Positions 8,474-19,193 of a DNA stretch of 64,000 bases are shown one piece after another (the first letter of the stretch is position 1; each line of letters opens with the position of its first letter). The notes below the pieces were generated by a model. The model worked only from the letters and a program-made list of their open reading frames with translations. It was not told the DNA's origin and did no database searches. Location of the stretch: NCBI RefSeq assembly GCF_042651565.1, contig NZ_JBHSDF010000004.1; one strand, written 5' to 3'. The DNA is from Salinispirillum marinum (GTDB lineage: Bacteria; Pseudomonadota; Gammaproteobacteria; Pseudomonadales; Natronospirillaceae). Position numbers and translations under genes: made by a program.

Positions 8474-8826
8474 CTGACGACATGAAGCAAAGTATGAGCT
8501 ACAACGTAAACGGACGTATATTAGCGACGGATGACCGTGGCTTCTTAGTGAATTTAGACGAATGGGACGCCGAAGTTGCCGCAGTTATTGCAGGCCAGTT
8601 AGGCATTACCCTAACGGATGCGCATTGGCCTATTTTGCATTTACTGCGCGATCTATATATTCGTTTTGACTTGGCCCCCGCCAACCGTGCGCTGGTCAAA
8701 GTGGTGAAAGAACGCCTAGGCGAGCAACAAGGCAACTCGATCTACCTTATGCAGCTTTTTGGCGGCCATGCCGCACGAGATGCAGCCAAGATTGCGGGCT
8801 TGCCAAAACCTCCTCACTGCTTATAA
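8470..8826 (+). CDS. tusE: TusE/DsrC-family sulfur relay protein
   Basis: Takes persulfide from TusD and presents it to the tRNA thiouridylase MnmA. The 118-aa protein has NVNGRILATDDRGFLVNLDEW, HWPILHLLRDLYIRFDLAP, and the C-terminal arm ending in PKPPHCL with the essential penultimate Cys. Only one Cys is in the arm, as in TusE and unlike dissimilatory DsrC. The ATG at 8470 overlaps the tusB stop; a longer frame from 8425 has no family match in its extension. Confidence 0.93.
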   Translation: MTDDMKQSMSYNVNGRILATDDRGFLVNLDEWDAEVAAVIAGQLGITLTDAHWPILHLLRDLYIRFDLAPANRALVKVVKERLGEQQGNSIYLMQLFGGHAARDAAKIAGLPKPPHCL

Positions 8827-8839
8827 CGGGACTCATCGA

Positions 8840-9844
8840 ATGACGCCTGAATTGCCCCCCATGATTGCTTCGGACAACCACCCGTTCGCTCCCTTTGTAC
8901 GCATTCTTGGTAAGGGTAAAAAAGGCTCGCGTGATTTAACGCAAGATGAAGCTCAAGCCGCCATGGGCATGATTCTGCGTGATGATGTACTGCCGGAGCA
9001 ATTGGGGGCATTCTTGATGTTGTTGCGCATCAAGGAAGAGTCGCCCGCTGAAATTGCCGGATTTTGTGCGGCCGTTCAAGCACATTGGCCGCTGCCTGAC
9101 ATTTCCGTTGATATCGATTGGTCATGCTACGCAGGCAAACGTCGCCATATACCATGGCTGGTGCTGAGTCAACGATTGCTGGCTGACATGGGCTATCGGC
9201 AGTGCATTCACGGTACGCGAGGCCATACGGTCGACCGGCTGTATGTTCAGGATGCTTATGATTATTTGGGCTGGCCGGTATTGAAGAGCCTAGAGGAGTT
9301 GGCGGACTGGGATCCTGGCACACCCTCCTTCTTACCGCTGGACGTGTTGTCACCGCGTTTGGAAAGCATCATTCAGCTGCGCCGTGTTCTGGGTTTGCGT
9401 TCGCCGGTGCACAGTTTTAGCCGCCTATTAAACCCCTTTGCGGCCCCAACGGTCCTACAAGCGATTTTTCACCCGGGCTATCACAGCATTCACCAAGGTG
9501 CGAGTGCGCTCCTAAACTACCCATCGGCGCTGGTTATCAAAGGTGATGGTGGCGAATTTGAACGCAACCCGGATGCAGAGCTTACGCTGTACTGGGCACG
9601 CCATGGCGAAACGTCTGAAACCACCCTGCCCGCGCTGTTTGCGCGGCGGCATGTAAAGCCTGAAAGCCTGGATCTTGATGACTTAGTGCGGCTATGGAAA
9701 GGCGACCTACAAGACGAATACGCCGAAGCCGCCGTACTGAGCACGGCAGCGTTGGCCATCATGGCGCATGAACAATGGACATTCGATTCTGCCCTGCAGC
9801 GCGTACAAACAGCGTGGGAAGATCGGGATCGAACACGACGTTAA
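8840..9844 (+). CDS. ybiB: YbiB/TrpD2-family glycosyltransferase-fold protein
   Basis: Anthranilate phosphoribosyltransferase-fold protein (334 aa from ATG 8840) of the YbiB type. E. coli YbiB binds nucleic acid rather than anthranilate. Evidence is the FVRILGKGKKGSRDLTQDEA start, EQLGAFLMLLRIKEESPAE, VHGTRG-like CIHGTRGHTVDR, VRSPVH-like LRSPVHSFSRLLNPFA and IKGDGGEFERNP. It lies 13 bp after tusE and so probably in the same transcript. A longer frame from 8759 lies inside tusE and was not used. The start is not certain, because the ribosome site is weak. Its role beside tRNA thiolation is unknown. Confidence 0.83.
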   Translation: MTPELPPMIASDNHPFAPFVRILGKGKKGSRDLTQDEAQAAMGMILRDDVLPEQLGAFLMLLRIKEESPAEIAGFCAAVQAHWPLPDISVDIDWSCYAGKRRHIPWLVLSQRLLADMGYRQCIHGTRGHTVDRLYVQDAYDYLGWPVLKSLEELADWDPGTPSFLPLDVLSPRLESIIQLRRVLGLRSPVHSFSRLLNPFAAPTVLQAIFHPGYHSIHQGASALLNYPSALVIKGDGGEFERNPDAELTLYWARHGETSETTLPALFARRHVKPESLDLDDLVRLWKGDLQDEYAEAAVLSTAALAIMAHEQWTFDSALQRVQTAWEDRDRTRR

Positions 9845-9857
9845 CCGTTCTCATGCT

Positions 9858-10490
9858 CTAGCGGCCAAGCATTACGTTGACAAATGCTGTTACCTCAGCC
9901 GCCAACGTTGGCATTACCTCGGCTTGCTTTAAGCCTTTAGCACGCAAGTCATGATTCCCGCTTTCAACCCATCGTATATGCATGTTGTCCGGTAGCCTGA
10001 GCCCGGATACCAAGGTTTGATTTCCCATGGTATCCGCACTGCCTTGCAAAATATAAACAGGAGCCTTGAGCGCGGAAAAATGCTCCGTGCGCAACCGCTC
10101 CGGTTTGCCGGGTGGATGAAACGGGTAGCCGAAGGCCAAACAGGCGTGAATATTCAGCTCGGGTTGCTGTGCTATAAGCATCGTTGCCATACGCCCGCCC
10201 ATGGATTTCCCCGCCAGAAATAATGGCATCTGATCCCAAGTTTGCAGCTCTGATATCGTTTCGGCCAATTCAGCCAGCAAAACCGGCGCTTTGGAAGGCG
10301 GACGTTTTTTGCCATTCACTCGGCGTTGGTGCATATACTGAAATTCCCAACGCACCACATCAAGTTGCAAACTACTCAATGCTTCGGCCACCGTATTCAT
10401 CCAAAGGCTGTCCATGGGCGCCCCGGCACCATGCAGCAACAGAATACGGGCTTGTGGATTCGCGCAGGTATTTCGTAAGTAACGAGACAC
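9858..10490 (-). CDS. alpha/beta hydrolase of the KANL3/Tex30-like family
   Basis: A 210-aa soluble hydrolase with an early HGAGAPMDS oxyanion loop, nucleophile elbow GKSMGGRMA, a catalytic Asp in ILQGSADTMG and His in ESGNHDL. The LAFGYPFHPPGKPERLR segment is typical of the Tex30/KANSL3-like bacterial family, whose substrates are unknown. It starts at GTG 10490 with GGGGAGGAAG about 10 nt upstream. It is convergent with ybiB (13-bp gap) and lies downstream of the sucCD terminator, so it probably has its own promoter in 10.5-10.6 kb. Confidence 0.83.
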   Translation of the reverse strand: MSRYLRNTCANPQARILLLHGAGAPMDSLWMNTVAEALSSLQLDVVRWEFQYMHQRRVNGKKRPPSKAPVLLAELAETISELQTWDQMPLFLAGKSMGGRMATMLIAQQPELNIHACLAFGYPFHPPGKPERLRTEHFSALKAPVYILQGSADTMGNQTLVSGLRLPDNMHIRWVESGNHDLRAKGLKQAEVMPTLAAEVTAFVNVMLGR

Positions 10491-10518
10491 GATGAAATCT
10501 TCCTCCCCGTTAAAATAG

Positions 10519-10552
10519 AAAACCCCGATAGACCGAAACCTACCGGGGTTAT
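10519..10552 (-). terminator. intrinsic terminator after sucD
   Basis: The stem AACCCCGATAG (10521-10531) / CTACCGGGGTT (10540-10550) has one G-U type pair. On the minus strand it is followed by TTTTCTATTTT. It closes the sdh-suc transcript 54 bp beyond sucD. Confidence 0.85.
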
Positions 10553-10605
10553 TAGATTAGTGCATAGTCTTTAAAAACCGCCTGTACAAGCGCAGTCATT
10601 TCAAA

Positions 10606-11478
10606 CTACCAACCAGTGATCTCTTTCAAAGCATCGCCAATATCCGCCAAACTACGAACGGTTTTCACACCCGCGTCTTCCAGCGCAGCGAACTTCTCAT
10701 CGGCGGTACCTTTACCACCAGAGATGATCGCACCGGCGTGGCCCATACGCTTACCTTTTGGTGCAGTAACACCGGCAATGTAAGACACTACAGGCTTGGT
10801 TACGTTGGCTTTGATGTATGCAGCAGCTTCTTCTTCAGCAGAACCACCGATTTCACCGATCATCACAATCGCTTCTGTCTTAGGATCTTTCTCGAACATA
10901 GCCAGGATGTCGATGAAGTTAGAGCCAGGAATCGGGTCACCACCGATACCAACACAGGTCGACTGGCCGAAACCGTGATCTGTGGTTTGCTTAACCGCTT
11001 CATACGTCAATGTACCGGAACGCGATACGATACCGACTTTACCGGGCAAGTGAATGTGGCCGGGCATAATACCGATTTTGCATTCACCGGGTGTGATCAC
11101 ACCGGGGCAGTTAGGTCCGATCAAACGAACACCTAACTCGTCACATTTTACTTTAGCTTCCAGCATATCCAGCGTAGGCACGCCTTCCGTAATACACACC
11201 ACTAACTTGATGCCGCCATTAGCTGCTTCCAAGATAGAGTCTTTGCAGAACGGAGCGGGTACGTAGATAACTGATGCATCGGCACCTGTGGCTTCTACGG
11301 CTTCTGCTACGGTGTTGAAAACAGGTAAACCTAGGTGCGTTTGACCGCCTTTACCGGGGGTTACACCGCCAACCATCTTAGTACCGTAGGCGATGGCTTG
11401 TTCAGAGTGAAAAGTACCCTGTGAGCCCGTGAAACCTTGGCAAATTACTTTGGTGTTTTTATCGATCAAGATACTCAT
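10606..11478 (-). CDS. sucD: succinate-CoA ligase, alpha subunit
   Basis: Forms succinate and NTP from succinyl-CoA in the TCA cycle. The 290-aa subunit has the CoA-binding CQGFTGSQGTFHSEQA region, the VGGVTPGKGG loop, GPNCPGVITP, SRSGTLTYEA and the phosphorylated His247 in KRMGHAGAIISGGKGTA. The length matches E. coli SucD (289). Its start overlaps the sucC stop by 4 bp, so translation is coupled and the alpha-beta complex is made in equal amounts. It is the last gene of the TCA transcript. Confidence 0.98.
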   Translation of the reverse strand: MSILIDKNTKVICQGFTGSQGTFHSEQAIAYGTKMVGGVTPGKGGQTHLGLPVFNTVAEAVEATGADASVIYVPAPFCKDSILEAANGGIKLVVCITEGVPTLDMLEAKVKCDELGVRLIGPNCPGVITPGECKIGIMPGHIHLPGKVGIVSRSGTLTYEAVKQTTDHGFGQSTCVGIGGDPIPGSNFIDILAMFEKDPKTEAIVMIGEIGGSAEEEAAAYIKANVTKPVVSYIAGVTAPKGKRMGHAGAIISGGKGTADEKFAALEDAGVKTVRSLADIGDALKEITGW

Positions 11479-12644
11479 TTTGCACCCTCCGCTGCTGCAA
11501 CCACTTGTTTAGCAGCGTCTGTCAGGCTGGTAGCCGCAATAATGTTCAGGCCACTTTCGGCCAGTTTTTTCTGACCCAGTTCTGCATTGTTGCCTTCTAG
11601 GCGAACAACCACGGGTACTTTAACGCCGACTTCAGCTACCGCACCGATAACACCTTCCGCGATCATGTCACAACGCACGATACCACCGAAGATGTTAACC
11701 AGAACCGCCTTCACGTTTTCATCCGACAGGATGATCTTGAACGCTTCTGCTACGCGTTCTTTGGTCGCGCCGCCGCCAACGTCCAAGAAGTTTGCAGGCT
11801 TGCCACCGTGCAGGTTCACGATGTCCATGGTACCCATGGCCAAACCAGCACCGTTAACCATGCAACCGATGTTGCCATCTAATGCTACGTAGTTCAGTTC
11901 CCAACGTGCTGCATGAGCTTCACGCTCGTCTTCTTGCGAAGGATCGGCCATCGCTTGCAGTTCAGGGTGACGGTACAGAGCGTTAGAGTCGATACCCAGT
12001 TTGGCGTCCAAGCAATGCAGGTTGCCTTGGTCAGTGATAACCAATGGGTTGATTTCTAACAGCGCCAAGTCTTTGTCTTGGAACAGTTTTGCCAAGCCCA
12101 AGAAGATCTTGGTGAATTGCTTGATCTGGTCGCCTTGCAGGCCCAGTTTGAACGCCAGTTCACGGCCTTGGTAAGGCTGTGCACCGACCAACGGGTCTAC
12201 TTCTGCTTTCAGGATTTTTTCTGGTGTCTCTTCCGCTACTTTCTCAATTTCCACGCCACCTTCGGTAGAGGCCATGAAAACGATACGGCGGGTTGAACGG
12301 TCAACAACGGCACCCAAATACAGCTCGTTAGCGATATCGGTGCAGGTTTCAACCAAAATTTTGCTCACCGGCTGGCCATGTTCATCAGTCTGATAAGTCA
12401 CCAGACGCTGGCCAAGCCATTTTTGGGCGAATTCGCGAATTTCGTCTTCGGTTTTTACCAGCTTAACACCGCCGGCCTTACCACGGCCCCCTGCGTGTAC
12501 TTGAGCCTTAACGACCCACATACTGCCGCCAATTTTCTTAGCCGCTGCTACGGCTTCTGCCGGGGTGTCACAGGCGAAGCCGTCGGACACGGGCAAGCCA
12601 TATTCACGGAACAGCTGTTTGCCTTGATACTCGTGTAAGTTCAT
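11475..12644 (-). CDS. sucC: succinate-CoA ligase, beta subunit
   Basis: ATP-grasp subunit that binds nucleotide and succinate. At 389 aa it has MNLHEYQGKQLFREYGLPV, VVKAQVHAGGRGKAGGVKL (nucleotide site), ALLEINPLVI with metal ligands, and the C-terminal VNIFGGIVRCD and VRLEGNNAELG. It is full length. It is separated from lpd by 126 bp containing a strong GC-rich hairpin (12699-12737). Confidence 0.98.
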   Translation of the reverse strand: MNLHEYQGKQLFREYGLPVSDGFACDTPAEAVAAAKKIGGSMWVVKAQVHAGGRGKAGGVKLVKTEDEIREFAQKWLGQRLVTYQTDEHGQPVSKILVETCTDIANELYLGAVVDRSTRRIVFMASTEGGVEIEKVAEETPEKILKAEVDPLVGAQPYQGRELAFKLGLQGDQIKQFTKIFLGLAKLFQDKDLALLEINPLVITDQGNLHCLDAKLGIDSNALYRHPELQAMADPSQEDEREAHAARWELNYVALDGNIGCMVNGAGLAMGTMDIVNLHGGKPANFLDVGGGATKERVAEAFKIILSDENVKAVLVNIFGGIVRCDMIAEGVIGAVAEVGVKVPVVVRLEGNNAELGQKKLAESGLNIIAATSLTDAAKQVVAAAEGAK

Positions 12645-12698
12645 ACCATTAAACCGTCTATTGATAGGTTGCGTCGTAACGCATTCCGTTTAACGAAA

Positions 12699-12737
12699 GG
12701 CGCGTGGCAGACTACCAAGGTAGCCTGATCGCGCGCC
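12699..12737 (-). other. GC-rich hairpin between lpd and sucC
   Basis: The outer arms GGCGCG / CGCGCC and inner arms CTACC / GGTAG fold around a 2-nt loop. On the minus strand only TTTCGTTT follows, which is a poor U tract. A partial terminator or an mRNA processing/stability element between the E3 and succinyl-CoA ligase genes is possible; function is inferred. Confidence 0.5.
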
Positions 12738-12770
12738 GGATTATTTCATGTCATTTAACCGATCTACGCT

Positions 12771-14210
12771 TTAGCGTTTTTTCCGGTTAACGACATGAAT
12801 AGCCTTGTTGTCGACTGCTAAGGCAGCTTCATGCACTGCTTCAGACAACGTCGGGTGAGCAAAGCACATCAGTTGCAGGTCTTCGGCTGACGAGCCAAAT
12901 TCCATGGCAATGACACCTTGAGCCACAATCTCAGACGCATGCAAACCAAACACATGCATGCCTAAAATGCGGTCGGTTTCTTCGTCGGCAATGATTTTCA
13001 CCATACCTGTCGTGTCGTTTGCGGCCATTGCACGGCCACTGGCGGCGAAAGGAAAGCTGCCGGCTTTGTACTTGATGCCTTCAGCCTTCACTTCTTCTTC
13101 CGTTTTACCGACCCAAGCCAATTCAGGATTGGTGTAAATAACGTTCGGGATGGCGTCGTAGTTCATCTGTGCCTTATGGCCCGCAATGATCTCGGCAACC
13201 ATGATGCCTTCTTCCGAGCCTTTGTGAGCCAACATAGGTCCACGCACTACGTCACCGATCGCGTAAACGCCGGGCGCTGTAGTCAGGCAGTTGTCATCGA
13301 CGAAGATGAATCCACGTTCATCTAATTTCACATCGCAGTCTTCCGACAGCAGACCTTGCGTGAAAGGACGACGACCAACGCAAACAATCAGTTTGTCGAA
13401 GGTTTCTTCTTTCTCACCTTCGCTGTCGGTGAACTTCACCAAGACTTTCTTGCCTTTGATTTCGGAACCCGTTACCCGAGCACCCAAACGAATGTCTAAA
13501 CCTTGGTCTTTGGTGAACGACTTGAACGCCGCTTTCGCCAACGCCTGGTCGGCCGCGGCTAAGAAAGAATCTTGCGCTTCCAACACGATCACTTCCGAGC
13601 CCAAACGCTTCCAGACACTGCCAAGCTCCAAGCCGATGACACCTGCGCCGATAACGCCCAAGCGTTTTGGCACTTCGGTGAACTCTAACGCGCCGGTTGA
13701 GTCAACAATGATGTTGCCATCGGTTGGCGTAGGCGGAATCTCAACGGGAATAGAACCCGACGCCAAGATGACGTTCTTGGCGTCCAGCTTGGTGACTTTG
13801 CCGTCTTTATCGGTAACTTCGACGACTTTACCCGCGCACAATTTGCCCGAACCTTCAAACGATGTAACGCCGTTGCCTTTCAACAAGCCAGCAACACCGG
13901 TCGTGAGGTTTTTAACGATGCCATCTTTACGTGCCAACATCGCTTTAACGTCAACTTTCAAATTCGACAGGCTAATCCCATGATCTTTGAAAGATGAGTC
14001 AGCTTGATGATAATGCTCAGATGACTGCAACAAAGCCTTGGAAGGAATACAACCAACGTTCAGACAAGTACCACCATATACGGCCTTGTCTTCTTTGTTA
14101 CGCCATTTCTCAACGATGGCGGTGTTCAAGCCAAGTTGAGCAGCTTTGATGGCGGCCACATAACCTGCTGGGCCTGAACCGATGACTACGACGTCAAATT
14201 GATTTGCCAT
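12771..14210 (-). CDS. lpd: dihydrolipoyl dehydrogenase (E3)
   Basis: Flavoprotein that reoxidises dihydrolipoamide of the 2-oxoglutarate dehydrogenase complex, passing electrons to NAD+. The 479-aa protein has the FAD fingerprint VVVIGSGPAGYVAAIKAA, redox disulfide GGTCLNVGCIPSKALL, the NAD site GVIGAGVIGLELGSVW, the second FAD motif YAIGDVVRGPMLAHKG and the catalytic His-Glu pair in HPTLSEAVHEAAL. Its place between sucB and sucC matches the lpdG position in Pseudomonas and marks it as the E3 for this complex. Confidence 0.97.
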   Translation of the reverse strand: MANQFDVVVIGSGPAGYVAAIKAAQLGLNTAIVEKWRNKEDKAVYGGTCLNVGCIPSKALLQSSEHYHQADSSFKDHGISLSNLKVDVKAMLARKDGIVKNLTTGVAGLLKGNGVTSFEGSGKLCAGKVVEVTDKDGKVTKLDAKNVILASGSIPVEIPPTPTDGNIIVDSTGALEFTEVPKRLGVIGAGVIGLELGSVWKRLGSEVIVLEAQDSFLAAADQALAKAAFKSFTKDQGLDIRLGARVTGSEIKGKKVLVKFTDSEGEKEETFDKLIVCVGRRPFTQGLLSEDCDVKLDERGFIFVDDNCLTTAPGVYAIGDVVRGPMLAHKGSEEGIMVAEIIAGHKAQMNYDAIPNVIYTNPELAWVGKTEEEVKAEGIKYKAGSFPFAASGRAMAANDTTGMVKIIADEETDRILGMHVFGLHASEIVAQGVIAMEFGSSAEDLQLMCFAHPTLSEAVHEAALAVDNKAIHVVNRKKR

Positions 14211-14247
14211 TGAACTATCCTATTGCGGTATTCGTGAATTTGAGTAC

Positions 14248-15468
14248 TTAAACGTCCAATAAAATGCGTGCTGGGTCTTCCAGCAGTTCTTTAATGGTCA
14301 CTAAGAACTGAACAGCTTCTTTACCATCGATCATCCGGTGATCATACGACAACGCCAGATACATCATGGGCAGAATAACCACCTGGCCATTCACTGCCAT
14401 GGGGCGCTCTTGAATCTTGTGCATGCCCAAGATTGCCGTTTGCGGCGGGTTCAAGATGGGCGTTGACATTAAGGAGCCAAACACACCACCGTTTGAGATG
14501 GTGAACGTGCCGCCTTGCATTTCTTCAATGCCTACTTGGCCTTTTTGCGCACGCGCACCGAAATCACGAATGGCTGATTCGATTTCGGCCAGTCCCATAG
14601 TATCTGCATCACGTAGTACAGGAACCACCAGACCGCGATCCGATGATACAGCAACGCCTACATCGTAATATCCGTGGTAGACGACGTCATCGCCGTCGAT
14701 GGATGCGTTGACATCCGGGAAGCGCTTCAAAGCCTCTGTGGCAGCTTTCACAAAGAACGACATAAAGCCCAAACGAGCGCCGTTATGCGTTTTTTCAAAC
14801 AAGTCTTTGTAGCGTGAACGCAATTCCATAACTGGCTTCATGTTCACTTCGTTGTACGTCGTCAGCATGGCTGCATTCTGTTGCGCTTCCACCAAACGAC
14901 GGGCAATGGTTTTGCGCAAACGCGTCATCGGTACACGTTTCTCGGTGCGTCCGGTGGCACCGACAGCAACCGGAGCCACAGAAGGCGCAGACTTGGCCGC
15001 AGTGGCTGGCTTGGCTGCTGGCTTAGCCTTGTTGCTGTTTTGGTAGGCCATCACATCTTCTTTGGTGATCCGTCCACCCTTTCCTGTACCTTCGATGGCA
15101 GCCGCATCCAAATTGTGCTCTTCCACCAAACGGCGTACAGCAGGGCTTAGTACCTTACCAGCAACGGTAACATCTTCTTCTACTTCGGCAGGCGCATCTG
15201 CTGGTGCGGACGCTTCCGCTGAACCGGCAGCACCCTCTTCGAATATGGCAATCACCATTTCACTTTCTACGGTGGAGCCTTCATCCATGATGATTTCTTT
15301 GATTACACCGTCCGCAGGTGCTGTTACTTCCAGCACCACTTTATCGGTTTCGATGTCGACAATCAGATCATCACGTGTACATGCTTCGCCGGGTTTTTTG
15401 TGCCAAGTAGCGATGCTACCGTCTGCAACAGATTCCGGAAACTGTGGAGCTTTAATTTCGATAGCCAT
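14248..15468 (-). CDS. sucB: 2-oxoglutarate dehydrogenase E2, dihydrolipoyl succinyltransferase
   Basis: Core acyltransferase of the 2-oxoglutarate dehydrogenase complex, 406 aa. Domains in order are one lipoyl domain (lipoylated Lys in DIETDKVVLEV), an Ala/Pro/Glu linker, the E3/E1-binding domain (SPAVRRLVEEHNLD, GKGGRITKEDV), a second Ala/Lys/Pro linker and the catalytic domain ending in SYDHRMIDGKEAVQFL with the active-site His and Asp. A single lipoyl domain and the TYNEVNMKPVMELR segment identify it as SucB rather than pyruvate E2. It lies 35 bp after sucA. Confidence 0.98.
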   Translation of the reverse strand: MAIEIKAPQFPESVADGSIATWHKKPGEACTRDDLIVDIETDKVVLEVTAPADGVIKEIIMDEGSTVESEMVIAIFEEGAAGSAEASAPADAPAEVEEDVTVAGKVLSPAVRRLVEEHNLDAAAIEGTGKGGRITKEDVMAYQNSNKAKPAAKPATAAKSAPSVAPVAVGATGRTEKRVPMTRLRKTIARRLVEAQQNAAMLTTYNEVNMKPVMELRSRYKDLFEKTHNGARLGFMSFFVKAATEALKRFPDVNASIDGDDVVYHGYYDVGVAVSSDRGLVVPVLRDADTMGLAEIESAIRDFGARAQKGQVGIEEMQGGTFTISNGGVFGSLMSTPILNPPQTAILGMHKIQERPMAVNGQVVILPMMYLALSYDHRMIDGKEAVQFLVTIKELLEDPARILLDV

Positions 15469-15503
15469 TCTTCAACCCTTACTCGTTCCTCGTGCGCCCA
15501 AAA

Positions 15504-18350
<2,847 letters not shown>

Positions 18351-18458
18351 TTCTGCTCTACCTAGAATAATGCTTGTTTGCGACGGCGATTGTTGTCTTC
18401 AGTGGCGGGCCAACAATGCAACACGTGCACTACTGTACCCGCCTTCCTTCCTTACACC

Positions 18459-18483
18459 AAAAAGAAAGCGACCCTTAGGTCGC
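18459..18483 (-). terminator. intrinsic terminator/attenuator overlapping the sdhB stop
   Basis: The perfect stem GCGACC / GGTCGC (18468-18473 with 18478-18483) has a 4-nt loop that holds most of the sdhB TAA. On the minus strand TTTCTTTTT follows. It lies between sdhCDAB and sucA and should stop a share of sdh transcripts. Confidence 0.75.
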
Positions 18484-19182
18484 AGACTTCAATAGCATAG
18501 AACGAATGTGGCCGATGGCCCGAGTGGGGTTCAACCCTTTCGGACATACGTTCACACAGTTCATGATGCCTCGGCAGCGAAACACGCTGAACGGATCATC
18601 CAAGTCCGCCAAACGCTCTGCGGTTGCCGTGTCTCGAGAGTCAGCCAGAAAACGGTAGGCTTGCAACAGACCTGCAGGACCCACAAATTTTTCCGGGTTC
18701 CACCAAAACGATGGACACGAGGTAGAGCAACATGCACATAGAATACACTCATACAGCCCGTCTAACTTAGCGCGATCTTCCGGTGACTGTAACCGTTCAA
18801 TAGCCGGTGCAGGTGTATTGTTTTGCAAGTATGGCTTAATTTTTTCATATTGTTGATAAAACATCGACATGTCGATGACTAAATCTCGTACGACAGGCAA
18901 GCCAGGTAGCGGGCGCAGAACCAATTTGTTCTTGCCATGCGTTGCTTCTGACAACGGAGTAATACAGGCCAAGCCATTTTTGCCATTAATGTTCATGCCG
19001 TCTGAACCGCACACACCTTCCCGACATGAGCGGCGGTATGACAATGTAACGTCTTGCTCTTTCAACAAGTTCAAGACATCCAACACCATCATGTCTTTGC
19101 CTTCAGGCAATTCAACGGTGTAGTCCTGCATGTAAGGCTTTTTATCGGTTTCCGGGTTGTAGCGATAGATAGATACTTGCAT
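18475..19182 (-). CDS. sdhB: succinate dehydrogenase iron-sulfur subunit
   Basis: Electron-transfer subunit of complex II, 235 aa from ATG 19182. The ribosome site GGAG is 7 nt upstream, which favours this over the GTG one codon earlier. The 2Fe-2S ligands are in SCREGVCGSDGMNINGK; the 4Fe-4S and 3Fe-4S ligands are in CILCACCSTSCPSFWW, and FRCRGIMNCVNVCPKGLNP supplies the rest. It is membrane-peripheral, facing the cytoplasm. It follows sdhA by 11 bp. Its stop codon sits in the loop of a terminator hairpin. Confidence 0.98.
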   Translation of the reverse strand: MQVSIYRYNPETDKKPYMQDYTVELPEGKDMMVLDVLNLLKEQDVTLSYRRSCREGVCGSDGMNINGKNGLACITPLSEATHGKNKLVLRPLPGLPVVRDLVIDMSMFYQQYEKIKPYLQNNTPAPAIERLQSPEDRAKLDGLYECILCACCSTSCPSFWWNPEKFVGPAGLLQAYRFLADSRDTATAERLADLDDPFSVFRCRGIMNCVNVCPKGLNPTRAIGHIRSMLLKSAT

Positions 19183-19193
19183 CACGATGACTC

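Noticed and set aside
13291..13983. 230-codon open frame on the plus strand over lpd
   Set aside because: It is the reverse shadow of lpd, with no ribosome site or domain.
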